From the NCBI GenBank assembly GCA_030760725.1, contig JASWHV010000012.1:19730368-19794367 (forward strand): 64,000 nt of DNA. Reading direction: 5' to 3'. The position numbers were made by a program, and so were the translations under genes. The notes under the pieces are model-generated. The model was not told the origin of the DNA, searched no databases, and saw only the letters and a program-made list of their open reading frames with translations. The DNA is from Neostapfia colusana (Eukaryota; Streptophyta; Magnoliopsida; Poales; Poaceae). Every line of letters begins with the position of its first letter. The first letter of the stretch is position 1. Shown piece by piece: positions 23,584 through 35,300 of this stretch.

Positions 23584-23784
23584 AAGGTTGCCCGTAGGAA
23601 CGTGGACCTAGGTAGAAATGGACGTATTTAAGGACCCTATTTTCTTAAAAACTATTTTACAAAGGTGTGGGTTGAAAAGTGTTATTTAATGGGGTCACTT
23701 TATTCATCTTACCCAACTTTTATTCAAAATAGAATTTTTGTTTAAAACCTTATCTAACTTAAGTTTAAATGCTTTATGTTTTAG

Positions 23785-24555
23785 ATGGTTCGTATGATCC
23801 GCACCGCTCGCAAGTACACCGGAGGGAGAGTTCCCGTAGTTGTCCTTGCCCTGAGAGAGGAGAGCCGTCCGGTGACGTACCTCTCCTACGGATTGGCAGT
23901 AGGAGGCTTGTTGCGCCGTCTTCGACGCATGCTCCAAGCCGCCGGCAATACGGGCAAGCTAATCATACACTATAGCTCCACCCGGACCATCCGGGAGAAG
24001 CGGGAAGAATGGATTTGGGAAATGAGGATTATCAATGAAAATCAGCTGCTTAAGATCCACCGCTCTCCAGCTTGTCGAGCGACACAGGTCGATGCGGAGA
24101 AGGATGTCACCTGGGTGGCCATCACCTGCCAGAGTCACATCTACCGTCACCACCTGGACAGGACTGAGTACATGTATGTCCTCCAGCGTGAGAGTGGTAC
24201 AACGGAGTACATGTACCCGCCAGTGCAGCAGGGGACTTCCCATGAGCACATGGACTTGTGCTTGGAGGATGCTGCTATGCTCAGCACTCGACTGTAGGAG
24301 TGTCAACATGAGCTTCAGGATGTACGTGACACCCTGAAGGAGACTGAGGCGTTGCTTCGAGCCAGCTTGAGGGCGAGAGAAAGAGGGGATGGGAATGAAC
24401 TGTGTGTCACCATGAATGACACATGGACTCCTGACTCCCCGGATCGCCGGGCGAGCAGGCGTCGCCGCACTTCTCCACCAGCAGCCTCCCCACAAACAGC
24501 GGAGTCAGAAGGCAGCCGCAATAATGAGGAAGATCCCGAGGAGTCAGCTCAGTGA
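23785..24555 (+). pseudogene. ORF0, second copy, with one premature stop
   Basis: Same length and start as the intact copy at 4735-5505, with scattered substitutions. TAG at 24295-24297 stands where the first copy has CAG, ending the frame at 170 residues just inside the predicted coiled coil. The remaining 86 codons stay open in phase. Otherwise the protein is conserved between copies, including the basic patch and acidic tail. Confidence 0.75.
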
Positions 24556-24876
24556 TACGAGTAGTGTAGAGTCCTTCCCTTAGTTTAAGCAGGATGTCGA
24601 GTAGTCGAGTCGTTACCTTAGTTAATGGTGTGTTAATGCTTGGTGTGTGACGTGAGTTGTGGAAGCCATGGGCATTTGTCCACAACCTCGTCTTCAGGTT
24701 GTTTTGCTTTGGTGTGTGAACCCATATGAATTAAGAGTGCATTTATGTTCACGTAAGACATGAAATCCTCAGGAAATATAAATGAAATAAGTTCTCAAAA
24801 TCTTAAAGTTTAAACAAGCAAAAACTGGTATGTTAATACGTAATGCTTTAAATTAACATCTGGTTAATCATGATAG

Positions 24877-25916
24877 ATGGCCGGAAGAAGAAAGGGTCGT
24901 GGTGCCAACCCCGCCAACAACAACGATGAGGCCGGCAACCCTCATCTTTCTGGAGGCCAAGACAGGGGTGGTCGCTGTGAAGGAGTTGATCCCATCCACC
25001 AAATGCTTGAGAATCAAAATCAGCTCATCCAGAACCTGACTCAAGTGGTGGCCAACTTGCACCAAGCTCCACCTCCACAAGCTGCACCACGCCAACCAAG
25101 GTTGAGTGAGTTTCTAGGAACTCAACCTCCAAAGTTTGCAAGTGCTGCTGAACCCCTGGAGGCAGATGACTGGCTAAAGACCATTGAGAGCAAGATGAGG
25201 ATCATACAATGCCAAGGGTATGAGAGGGTGCTGTTTGCCTCTCACCAATTGCATGGACCTGCTGCTGATTGGTGGACCGCTTACGTGGCCGCCCATCATG
25301 ACCCTGAGAACATCACTTGGGAAGAGTTCCAGCGTAGCTTCCGCAACCATTGCATACCAAGGGGAGAACTCAAAAATAAGAGGAAGGAGTTCTTGGGATT
25401 GCAGAAAGGAAACATGACTGTGAGGGAATACCTCACTAAATTCACTCAACTATCCCGTTATGCCCCACGGGACATCGAGACTGATGAGCAGAAACAGGAT
25501 TGTTTCGTGGAAGGACTTACCGCAGAAATGCAGTGTGCAATGTCCTCCAACGAGTATGAAAGCTTCCAAAAGATGGTGGACAGAGCATTTGTTGTAGAAA
25601 GGAAGCTGAAGGCCTTGGAAAATGAAAACAAGAGGAAGGCCGGGTGGTCACACCAAGCCTCGGGTAGCAACACCCGCCCACGTCTGATGCAGCAACCCGA
25701 GGGCAGACGAGCCATGCTGCGGTACCCTACTCAGCACCGAGAGGGTACAACCCGAACTTCAGGCCTCCGGCAGCACCAGCACCACCACAACGTCAGTTTG
25801 TACAGCAGCCTCGCCCCACATATCAACCTCGACCAGCAGGACAAGGACCACCGAACCAACCCCAAGACAACAAAGGCCAGACACCTAAGGTTGGCGTGCA
25901 ATGCTTTAACTGCGGT
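24877..25916 (+). pseudogene. Element A gag, second copy, frameshifted and truncated
   Basis: Matches the first gag from its ATG through the capsid segment. One C is missing near 25699 relative to the first copy, so translation leaves frame before the CCHC knuckle; the open frame to 26115 is therefore mostly artefact. Homology to A ends at 25916, inside the knuckle codons (CFNCG), where minus-strand gag of another element begins with a CGG shared by both sides. Protease and pol are absent from this copy. Confidence 0.88.
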
Positions 25917-26844
25917 CGGAATGGATATGGTTGATAAGGACGACCCACAAACTGTTGAGTTTGTGCCGGTGGATGCCACTGCTGACGGGATGGTGTCCGA
26001 TACACCATTCGGTAGTTTTGAGGAGCTCCACCCCCAATGCTCGGTGGAGCGCTGCGTTTCCTTTGCTCAGCAGAAAATTCCCGCTGAGCATCTTCTTGAA
26101 GAATCGCGGCATTGACGAGATCATTGAAGGTGCCGCGATTGCAATGCGCGAGGTGAGTCTTCATCTCGGGATTTAAACCATGATAGAACTTCTCGTGCTT
26201 CCTCTCCTCGGTGGATATGTAGTCTGACGCATAATGCACCAGATGATTGAAGACATGGGAGTAGTCATGGGCACTGCTCCCGCCTTGCTTCAGTTCCAAA
26301 AACTCTTGGAACTTCCTCTTCATCATCTCGGGAGGTATGTGATAGGCGTGGAACGCCTCCAGGAATTCTTGCTATTCTACGGCGTGGCCAGCAGGTAGTG
26401 AGGCAAGATAATTTTCCCACCACGCACCAGCGGCACCGTGAAGCTTCTGCACCGCGAAGAGAGTCCTCTGCCGCTCCGTACATTGGAGCAGCCCGAACTT
26501 GGAATCGATCATCCACAGCCAGTTGTCGGCCTCCAGTGATTTTGCCGCTTCGGTGAACACCGGAGGATGCGTACTCATGAAATCCGAGTACATGGTGATG
26601 TGGGGCTCATGAGGCCCCCTTTCTTGACGCATCCTATCTGGGGTGTATTCTGGACAATCGTGCGGTGCAGGTCAGTCTGCTCCTCACGAGAGCCAACTAG
26701 CGCCGAGATCACATCCGCTAGCGTAAGTGGAGGCGGCGGCGGTGGTTGTTGCTGCGGTGTGTTGTCGTAGGCAGGTGGCTGGGAGTCATAACCCCCTTGT
26801 TGACTCGAGCCCCCAACCTCGTGTGTGGCCCTGGTACGAACCAT
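25917..26844 (-). pseudogene. Element B2 gag, truncated before the zinc knuckle
   Basis: From ATG at 26844: MVRTRATHEVGGSSQQGG, a poly-proline stretch, LTLADVISALVG, capsid segment (ADNWLWMID, GAWWENY), KRKFQEFLELKQGG and FNDLVNAAILQEDAQ, ending at GRPYQPYPF. The frame is disturbed around 26380-26640 (overlapping frames), so it is dead. Closely related to element B gag (11878). The protein would be capsid/nucleocapsid, but the CCHC knuckle is lost at the 25916 junction. Confidence 0.87.
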
Positions 26845-28757
26845 CTGCAACCATGACGACAATCCAATCAGTACCACAGCATACTGCATGCAGTCCATAA
26901 AATAGTAGTAAAATATAATGACGGTGAAAATGCGATACATCTCGTATATCGATACTGTAATAACTTTTACACAAGCTACACCATTACCAGACCAAACAAA
27001 TAATAATGAAATCCAAATTTATGGACTTCCTCTTTGGAAGTTCATCTCAACTAGATTTGGTCACTACGAGACGTTATTATCGCTTTGTCATCACGTATAC
27101 TAATCTCCAATACGACACAAACATGGTCTCTAGTAAAAGGAACTTAAGTACGTAATATACTCAAATCCTTCACTAGTTGAATATAATCAACTCATGAGTA
27201 TGTCCTACCCATTGGTTGTAATAAAACCCCAATAGGTACAACAATCTCTCAAATGAGTTCAACTGTTCATTCCTCTGCCCAGAATGACCGATTTCTACTC
27301 ATCCCAGATTTTGAACAGGTATTATGCATTTTCATAACTCAAGTTGAATAACAAAGTTAAAGTTAACTTCAGTATATTTCCAACGAGTACTTATTTGACC
27401 CCATATTAGCTCTGAGTAAAAAGTTATAACAACTCCAAGTTGACATAATTTGTGGAAGAATTTCAACAGCACCTCCTTTGAAAGTTGCTGTTTTCAACTC
27501 AAAATTCCACTGAACTCTGTACTGCAGCTGTACAAACTTTGAATTACATAGATGTAACACATCTCATAAACTTTATAAAAAGGTATCCTATGATTATTTT
27601 AGAAATTTCTACAAAAAGTTATGATTGAAAAACAGAACAGTCCAGAGAGAGTTTTGAGTCTATCCTGGTTCTGGACAGTTTACACTGCTCTGGATTTTCA
27701 ACCAGTTTCATGTGTGATTCTGTTCTGGAAGTCTACAACAAAGTCGTATAGCACTTAAGCCCCTTTCAAGAACTATATCCCACACCTTGATTGGCTACAT
27801 AAATTGTGAGTTATGCTCTGTTAAAATCCAGCAAACTTGCTGCCAGAAACAGAGCACTCTGTTTTTCAATCCCCTTGAGCTGAACTATTCAAATTTTGAA
27901 TCTATCTTAAAAACCAGAGTCCTAAGAAGTAAACGTGGTTATCCTAGTTCCTTTTAAAAGCTGTTTTTAATTCAATCAATAGTCTTATATGTTGGTACTA
28001 TGTTCCTCACAAAATGGAAAAAATCCTAACCGGATTATACCGGCATATACGACTCAATTGTGGCACTAAAAATGGCATCTCGTAAACGTGTGCTACACGA
28101 GATACATACATGGTTAGCACCTGCAGAAGAACACTCAATAATGGTGCACTCAGATGGTTTTTCCATTTCAGGCAGGTCCATATTTAAAAGTAAATACATA
28201 CGCCCGTATCATTGCCATACGGCCGTCCTTGAGTGAAGCGACATCTCAAGGTACATGGCCGGGTTATTCACCACCCGACGGAGGGCTCCACGCCTTTGTA
28301 ATTAAGCACACCGGTGGACCAGCATTTTCGTATGCCCTATAGAATATAAAAGTCCTCGAGTACATACTTCGTGTTACAAACCACACGATGGGATCTCCTC
28401 CACTTGCCCCTGGGTTTGCGCACTGGAGGCTAGTGCCGTTAATATGTCTCTAAAACATGAAGAGTCTTAGAAAACATATTCACTCCGTCTGTTGCCGAAT
28501 AGAACATCTCATGCCACATTCCTCACATGAGTGAGCTAACCGAAATTGATCCTCTTTTGATGGCGTTCTTTACCATGTTTACCTGAGCGTAGGTGCGTCG
28601 TTACGTAATCAAAATTCAGAATTATAACAAGTATGTTAGTCATGCCACTTTAGATAACTATACTAATATAGTACTTATCTGGGCATACTAGGGATTCCTC
28701 ACCGTAATCCTAAGTTTTCCCATAATACTGTCCTTATTTAGTGTGCTATCCCCTAGC
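26845..28757 (-). other. Element B2 untranslated leader
   Basis: 1.9 kb without a recognisable gene. Contains blocks shared with the leaders of B and E, including ACAGAGCACTCTG near 27850 and a degenerate version of the ACCGAAA stem-loop near 28540, where the second arm reads TTTTGAT and no longer pairs fully. Confidence 0.7.
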
Positions 28758-28770
28758 AGCTCTGATGCCA
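28758..28770 (-). other. Primer binding site, element B2
   Basis: Reverse complement TGGCATCAGAGCT, one base from the usual tRNA-Met site, 3 nt from the LTR edge at 28774. Confidence 0.75.
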
Positions 28771-28826
28771 GCCTGTGACAGACCGAAATCCGTTCATTCC
28801 AGGATCACAGAGGGTGATTCCGCACG

Positions 28827-30157
28827 TGTAACAGCCCTGACTTTTGTAAAGTTTGATTTGAACTTATGAAACAAAGTTAAGGCAAAGGAATAGCTTGAGT
28901 TTGTGTGACATGAAATGATGAACACAAAAATGGACATGTGGGGGAGTTAAAAATTACCTTTAGCTCATACTAAACACATGTTAACCTAGGGGAAAATTAA
29001 ATTCCCCAAATGTCACTCCTATGCATATCCTTATGAGTAGAATATGGAGGGAAATTTAAACACAATTTGAATCTTTTAAAAGGGTTCATATGCAGATTGC
29101 CCAAATGCAAACAAATGAAGTCACTAATGCATTTCCCATATATCAATGAGCTCATCATCCAAATTTGCATAATTTTTCAGCTCATCTACCATTTATTCGA
29201 AGGAATATTTGATAGCACCTTCAAACTCAAATTTGAATTTGGACACCAAACCAAATGTGGTCAATTTCAAAATCTGATTTCGTAATCAAATTTCTCACAT
29301 CATTTTTGGCCTACCCTCCAAGTTTAGTCAAATTTGGACAACGTTTGTGGGGGAATATAAAAGCAAAGTGAGGGAAAGAAACTGAGTGGGGTGGACCCCA
29401 GTGATCAGCCACACACTTCACAACCGCCTCTGTTTTTCTCCCGATGAACGCGCGCTCGACAGCGCGCCGGTGTCTGACCCCCGCAGATGGCTAGCCGACG
29501 CCACCTCCTGCTGACCCCTGCTGCTCACCTCAGTTCATCCTCCACGCACGAGCATAACACAAGTTTGCTTCCTCTCTCGCTCACTCGGCCTCTGTTCTGC
29601 TCACGCGTGCGAAAGATAGCTACCGGTGCCGCCCTCTGTTCTCCGATCGCACACTGGTGCCCGATCATATTTTGCATGAGTGATACACAGCAAAAGTTAG
29701 CGCCAACACGTGCTCTAGCTGCTCCCCTCGTCACACTGAAGTTTCTTTGCTGCTGTAGATCACAATTCGACGATCATCGCCAAAACCGAGGTGCAAACGG
29801 CGGAATTCCATTTCGGGTCACCGTGGGCAGCACACCACGGCCACCCTCTCCTCCCACTCTCTACACACGAAAGGTGCACTATCCTCCACAGATCATGTAG
29901 CCGAAATCCGTTTAGCAAATGATCCATCCACTAGTGAGAATTTCCACAAAACCCGAAACAAAGTTCATACTCTTAAGCTCCGGGTTAGACTAAAATTCGA
30001 GCTCCATGAGCAACCAAGGATCGAGCTAGCTTGCACGTAGCTTGTACACCTCCTAGCACCCCTCCTCGAAGAAGAACCGAGCAAAACCATCCATAATTGA
30101 CCGAGTTCTTGCTGTTTTTCGTACCGCCGTGGATAAAGCACCTCGGGTCACCGTGGA
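28827..30157 (+). repeat. LTR C, 5' part of a chromovirus LTR (interrupted)
   Basis: Starts TGTAACAGCCC and aligns by eye with the start of LTR E read from 54994 leftwards, including a shared block of the type GACATGAAATGATGAACACA. Candidate TATA box TATAAAAG at 29356-29363. Runs 1331 bp until cut by LTR F at 30158. The five bases GCACG before it are its presumptive target site. The open frame at 29487-29900 has no recognisable domain and is judged chance. Confidence 0.8.
29356..29363 (+). promoter_or_regulatory. Candidate TATA box, LTR C
   Basis: TATAAAAG 530 bp into the LTR, just upstream of a GC-rich transcribed-type segment. Confidence 0.45.
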
Positions 30158-30200
30158 TGTGAGGGCCCCACAGCCTCGTCGAGCCAGGATCCGGCTGAGG

Positions 30201-30221
30201 GGTGCTGCGTTGCACAGCACC
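30201..30221 (-). promoter_or_regulatory. U5 7/7 stem-loop, LTR F (compensatory pair)
   Basis: In element sense GGTGCTG, 7 nt loop, CAGCACC. Compared with GGTGCCG/CGGCACC of D and E, a C-G pair has become T-A on both arms, keeping the stem perfect although the flanking sequence differs. Confidence 0.55.
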
Positions 30222-32353
30222 GGATAAGGCACATCAAAGATACAAAGCGGAAGCAAATTTTTATTACATAAATGAGTTTATGAACATTTTTACAACAAAA
30301 TATGTTCAGTCTACACTCACGGGCGTAGACTACGCATCGAGTTCACGTTCAGCCCGTGAACGTGTCCCCGCTAGCACACACGCACACTAACATGGCGGAG
30401 TGCGCGAGTCCCACTCCATGGGGTTTCCCTCTTGGGGTTCCGTTTCCTCCTCCGGAATCCCTTCCTCATGACACCCTGCAAAAGCTTCAAACACAAGCAG
30501 TGAGCACGATAGCTCAGTAAGTCTGACCCGTCTCTCCTATACATGGAACTTCTACATGAGGAATCCAGGGTACATGAGGTAAATAAGTTGCAAAGGACTC
30601 TCCTAATTATTTGAACATTACTTTCAAGTTTTAGCAGCAGTTGTGGAGAACCTCACGCTAAGGCACATGCGAGAGCCACAATCAAACAAGAAACACATTT
30701 TTCGTATGTACTTTGCCCAAGGTCAAAAAGAAATTTAATTAGCTCTAAACTACAGCACTTCATTAACAAGCAAAGTCCATTCTTCATATCAGCAAACGTT
30801 TAACATGTATCTAGCCTGTTCTTTCTATATCACGGTACAGTGAACAAGTGCTACTCACTGACTGCGAGGGACGGCGATTATAATCGATTTACACCTGCAG
30901 GGTTACCCGAATAACCCGTCACGTACGCCCGCACTCGATGTTGCCTACAGAAACCATCACGGACGTCGTACATAACCACCTTTCACCCGTCAGCCAAATG
31001 TTGAACCGGTCCAATCGTCCCGAGCAAGAGGTCTCTGCGTGCGCATCCATAGTGCCGCTAGCCGATTTACACCTCAAGCTCTCAACATACCCTCTGAACG
31101 ACCAGCTATGCCTCAACACCCAGCTACCCGAGTTACATCAGTTTCCCGGTTCCCATATCTTGTAGGTCTTCGGTACTGTTCTAGCTTGTTCAACAGGCTC
31201 GCACATGGCTCGGTCCTCAATCGACACAAGCGAAGTATGGCACCCAGGCCCCAACGTCTTGCTGCCCTTACTCTACGCTCGGTCTCAATTTTCTTGCCAT
31301 GTGTTTAATTTGCTACCTTTACCCGAGTAGTGTGCCTCTAGCCTACTCTCGCGAGCAGTTCCAACTACTCAACTTGTACCGAATCCTACACTAACTTAGC
31401 ATTGCAGTAGCTAATTGAGGTTTACAAACCTAAGCCCAACCCAGGGTTTTCTTGGCTATGCATTTGGGTTTTCAAACAAGACCCTAATGAAAAATTGAAG
31501 TGGGTGCTCAAGGTAAGTTCTCAAAACAGTAAACTTTATAAAAAAGCTAATGCAAACTGGAGCTTGCCTTGCTGCTCTTGGTCGTAGGCTAGCTGTTCCT
31601 CTGGAGTGATGAAGTGTAAGAACGTATATGAATTAATTTGAATGCATTTGAATTGAAGTTGAATTTGTAAAGACTATAAGTTTTACTAGACATGCCCAAT
31701 GACTCTGAAATATTTCTGTGGTTTGGATACAACCTAAACAGAGACTTGGCCAAGATTCATTTGCAGCAAAGCTCCATTGAGTACTCCACAAATAATTGTA
31801 TAGTTGGCCTTAGTAGGAGCTCTTAGGGTGTTCTAAGGATTTTCATGTAGTAAGCCATGACTTTCTGAAAACTAGATTTTCAGAGTGTTCTAATGAAGTT
31901 GGTTTCACTTAATTTGAAGGTTCCTAGCTAAAGATATGAGCTAAACAATTTTAGGGAAAATCTGAAAATGTTTCTGGACATTTTCCATTTTCTCTGGAAC
32001 AGTTTTATTAATCACACCATTAGATGCATCAAATGAGCTAAAATGGATCTGAAATTGTTATGGTATCTCAGGGATATTTTGGTGAACATCCTGGCCAAAT
32101 TTCAAAATTTTCCTCCAAAGGTTTCTCCAGTTAAAATTCTAAACAGTTTAAAATTTGAAGAATTAATTCTGGAGAAATAAGGATTTTCATAAAGTGAAAC
32201 TTGATTTGTTGGAAAGTACTCAGAGAGCTGAATCCAACAAAATTTGGCTTACTCAATTTGGAGTTTCCTAGCCAAAGTTATGTGGGTTTGAAATTTGAAC
32301 TAAATCTGAAAATCGGGGAAATGTTTAAACTCCTGCCGGTGGGTCCCACATCG

Positions 32354-32358
32354 CGGAT
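32354..32358 (+). repeat. Target site duplication of element D, left copy
   Basis: CGGAT, repeated exactly at 46831-46835 on the other side of D. Confidence 0.9.
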
Positions 32359-35300
32359 TGTAAAGGTCTCAAAATTATGAATACAAAGAAACACTTGTTT
32401 GCAAAAGTTGGTTTCATGTGTATGAAATTTGGGACTTGTTAAAACTTTTCCACATGTGATAACACACATGAGGGTTTTCTTCACACAAGTTCAAATGCTT
32501 ATTTGGAAACTTGGAACCCAAGAGGGGTCAAGAAATAAGATGGGAAGTTCCCATATGTGTGAGAAAGCAAAAATCAGATTTGGAACAACTTGTTCAAAAT
32601 CAAAATTCAAATGAGAGCAACAATGGAATTCAAAACTGTTGTGCTGAAAATCTCATTTGCAGCAGCCAAAATAAAAATCAGGTTTCATATTTGAATTCCT
32701 TGGGTCCAAATTAGGGGGTGTGCAAAGTTTGATGATTTATGGAAATGAATTGCAACCCATTTTCCAAAATGGACTTTAAATGAAAAAGAATTCAAACACC
32801 CATTTGAATTTGGATAAAACTTGCCCAATTATCCAAATGCATACCAGATTTGAACTCCCACAATTGAATTCACTCAATATTCAAACTTGGGAGATATTTG
32901 GAGGGGGATAAGGAGGGACTGCCCAGTGGGTCCCACATGTCATTGAGTGGACTGAATATTGCAAAAGATCTTCAGTACACAGTCTTCATTTGATTTCCTC
33001 CCACGCGAAGCAACGGCCGAAGCCGACTTGCCTCCGCTCGACACCGAGCTCAGCCGGCAGCCAGCTCCTGCTGGTTTTTCTTCGCGCTGGAGAGCTGCTG
33101 GATGTCGGCAGCTACCGCCACACTCCCTCTCTCGCCTTTTTACCGAAGCCACGGGCTGTTCTTTCTCTCCCCACGCGTGAGACGAACAGAGACGCTGCTG
33201 AGCTCTAAACCGGTCGCCCACCGCCCAGCTCGCGTGCAAGCCCCGGCTGATCGGCAAAACCACACAACAGAACCCTCCACGACCTCCTCGCGCCATCACC
33301 GAAGGAGTTCGTGCTCTCCACACCGAGTTCACCCAGTTTCCGCGGCGGCCGTCACACAACAGTGACGGGGTGCTCTCGTGGACAGCTCCACAGAGCGGTT
33401 TTCACGACCAAGCAAGCGGTCCCTGGGACGCGCAAGAGCTCCACGCAGCTTCCACTCGAAGCACAGAGCTTGTCTTCGACTCTGGACGACGAATTTCGGA
33501 AATCTTCTACGGCCGGGGAAAACTGACCCGCGGGTATGAATCCATGAAATTCTCGAGATATATTCGTTTAGAGCTCTGCAAATTTCGCACACAGAACCTA
33601 GACTGGTTTAGCAACCTTTCTTCTTCACAAAACGTCGCATGAAACCCATGGTAGACGGCTTGCTCCGGGCTTTTCCGACGGCTACCACAATAAGGGGCAT
33701 CGGGTACACGGTGAACCCTAGGTTGGAGCCGTTCCCGAGCTCATATGCGGCCATGCCGAGCTTGGCCAACCTACACTGGTGCCGTAGGACATTTCCAGAG
33801 AACCTTTGGCGGGCTAGAGCGTCGGGGCGACGTTGCCGGACTCCCTCAGAGCCGCTGCACCGGTGCGGGGTGGTTTAGGAACCTCGCCGGTCTGAGGAAG
33901 CCCCACCATCATGTTCCTCACATTAAAATAGGGCCTAACGGCAAGTTCAGCAGCTGCGATGGCCGGACGACCGATTCCGGAGCTTCTCCGGCGAGCCCGG
34001 CAGTGGTATCACGCGGGAGCGCGAGGTTGAAGAAGACCTCGCCGGTCCCGCCTATCAGCGACTCAGGGGAGCGGGCTGGATATTCTGTGGCGCGGGATCA
34101 ACTGTAACAGCACGGGAATTAACCCTGTAGCCCCGTGTGGCGTGCTCCCAGCAGCAGACATGTGTACCCCTGGTCCCACAGTCAGGTTTAAAGTTTTTCC
34201 ACGGATTTATTCAAATTCCAGATTTTCCCCAAACTTTAGAAGAGCATAACTTTGGCTAGGAACATCCAAATTTAGTGATTAAAATTGGGTTAGATTCCGA
34301 TTGACAAACTCTATCCAATTATGCAACCCAATTTGTATGAAAGTCTTTATTTAATTCTAGAAAATTCTTTAAAGCTTTTCAGCAAAAGAATTTTAGAGGG
34401 AGTTTGGTTTATCCAAAAATTCCAAAATTTTGCCAGAACATTCTTTAGGGTGATCTTAGACTCCTGTAAAAGTTTCAGCTTATTTGGAGTTGATTTGGTC
34501 AGGAGAATTTAGATTGTAAGTTACTGTGTTTAAATGAATACAGAAACATTTCCAGAGAATTTCCAAAACTTGTGAATTCAGTTCTGGGAAATTCATAGCT
34601 CCAAAAATCCTAGGAAAATTCATGTAAACTCTGTGAACTATAATTGTAATTATGGTTCACTGAGTTTGACATGAACATGGGTATTAACTTAGAATTAATT
34701 CATCTTTGATTAAACACTTAGAGAATTGTTCTGAATAAACCACTCACTGAAAAGTGCTAAATTTTGGTCCAGGGGACTTTCTTGTGACAAGGAACTCACA
34801 TGAAAATTCTCAGCTCCATTAGAGCTCTGGATCACCACTGTCATGTGTGATCTCTTAAGGTGATCAACACTTAAGTGGGAAAAGCACTCAACATTTGATC
34901 ATAGTGTTCAAACCCAACCCAAACCACTAGCACCAGTGTCATTTTATATTCTTAAACAGAGTTCCAGTTTTAAAACTGTCTTTAGATCATATCATGTAGC
35001 ATATACGTGAAGAAGGTGAGAAGAACATAAAGTGAAGGTCAAGGAGGGAGGAGAACAAGTGATCAAGCTCCAAGTGATCGTCACTAACTGATTGTAACCT
35101 TAGTCACCTGCAAAACAGGCAAGCCCCGGTTTGCATTTGAACAGTTTTATAAAGCATTTCCATTTGTAGGGATCATAGCTTTGCATCGTTGCTTGCATTA
35201 AGTCTAGATGATGTTGAAAACCCCACTTGCATGACCAGAAATACCTAAGAGAGAAAGGGTAGAATAGCACCTCCTCGAGTGGATTTGGCTACGCTAAATG

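Larger units (their letters stand above)
1110..25916 (+). mobile_element. Element A: tandem Ty3/gypsy chromovirus array (LTR-internal-LTR-truncated internal)
   Basis: Composite of LTR 1110-4516, internal region 4517 to about 9940 plus 19761-20152, LTR 20153-23566 and a second internal region 23567-25916. The second LTR is followed by a primer site, ORF0 and gag rather than by flanking DNA, so 1110-6867 and 20153-25916 form a 5.8 kb direct repeat that looks almost identical by eye. The 5 bp left of the first LTR, AGTAA (1105-1109), would be the duplicated target, but no matching right flank is visible. The first internal region is interrupted by block B. Sequence family and ORF0 suggest a RIRE3/RIRE8-like Tekay-clade element; that name is from memory and unverified. 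Confidence 0.85.
25917..28826 (-). mobile_element. Element B2: 5' fragment of a B-like chromovirus (gag start, leader, primer site, LTR edge)
   Basis: Minus-strand gag N-terminal part, a 1.9 kb leader, a primer site (28758-28770) and the first 53 bp of an LTR in reverse orientation (28774-28826, close to the edge of LTR B at 12922). Everything downstream of the gag proline-rich region is missing at the junction with A2. The LTR is interrupted by C at 28827 after GCACG. Confidence 0.85.
30158..32358 (-). repeat. LTR F, 3' portion (element F, minus strand)
   Basis: In plus orientation begins TGTGAGGGCCCC, the complement of the CA end of the LTR. It continues at 46836-48518 once element D is removed, giving a 3.9 kb LTR. 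Contains the conserved stem-loops at 30201-30221, 30502-30515 and 31353-31370. GTGGA (30153-30157) is its presumptive target site in LTR C. Confidence 0.85.

Noticed and set aside
25674..26115. Extension of the second gag frame beyond 25700
   Set aside because: It follows a one-base deletion and reads A gag in the wrong frame and then antisense B2 gag.
29487..29900. 137-codon frame in LTR C
   Set aside because: Serine/proline-rich translation of a GC-rich LTR segment without domain or homologous frame in LTR E; probably chance.
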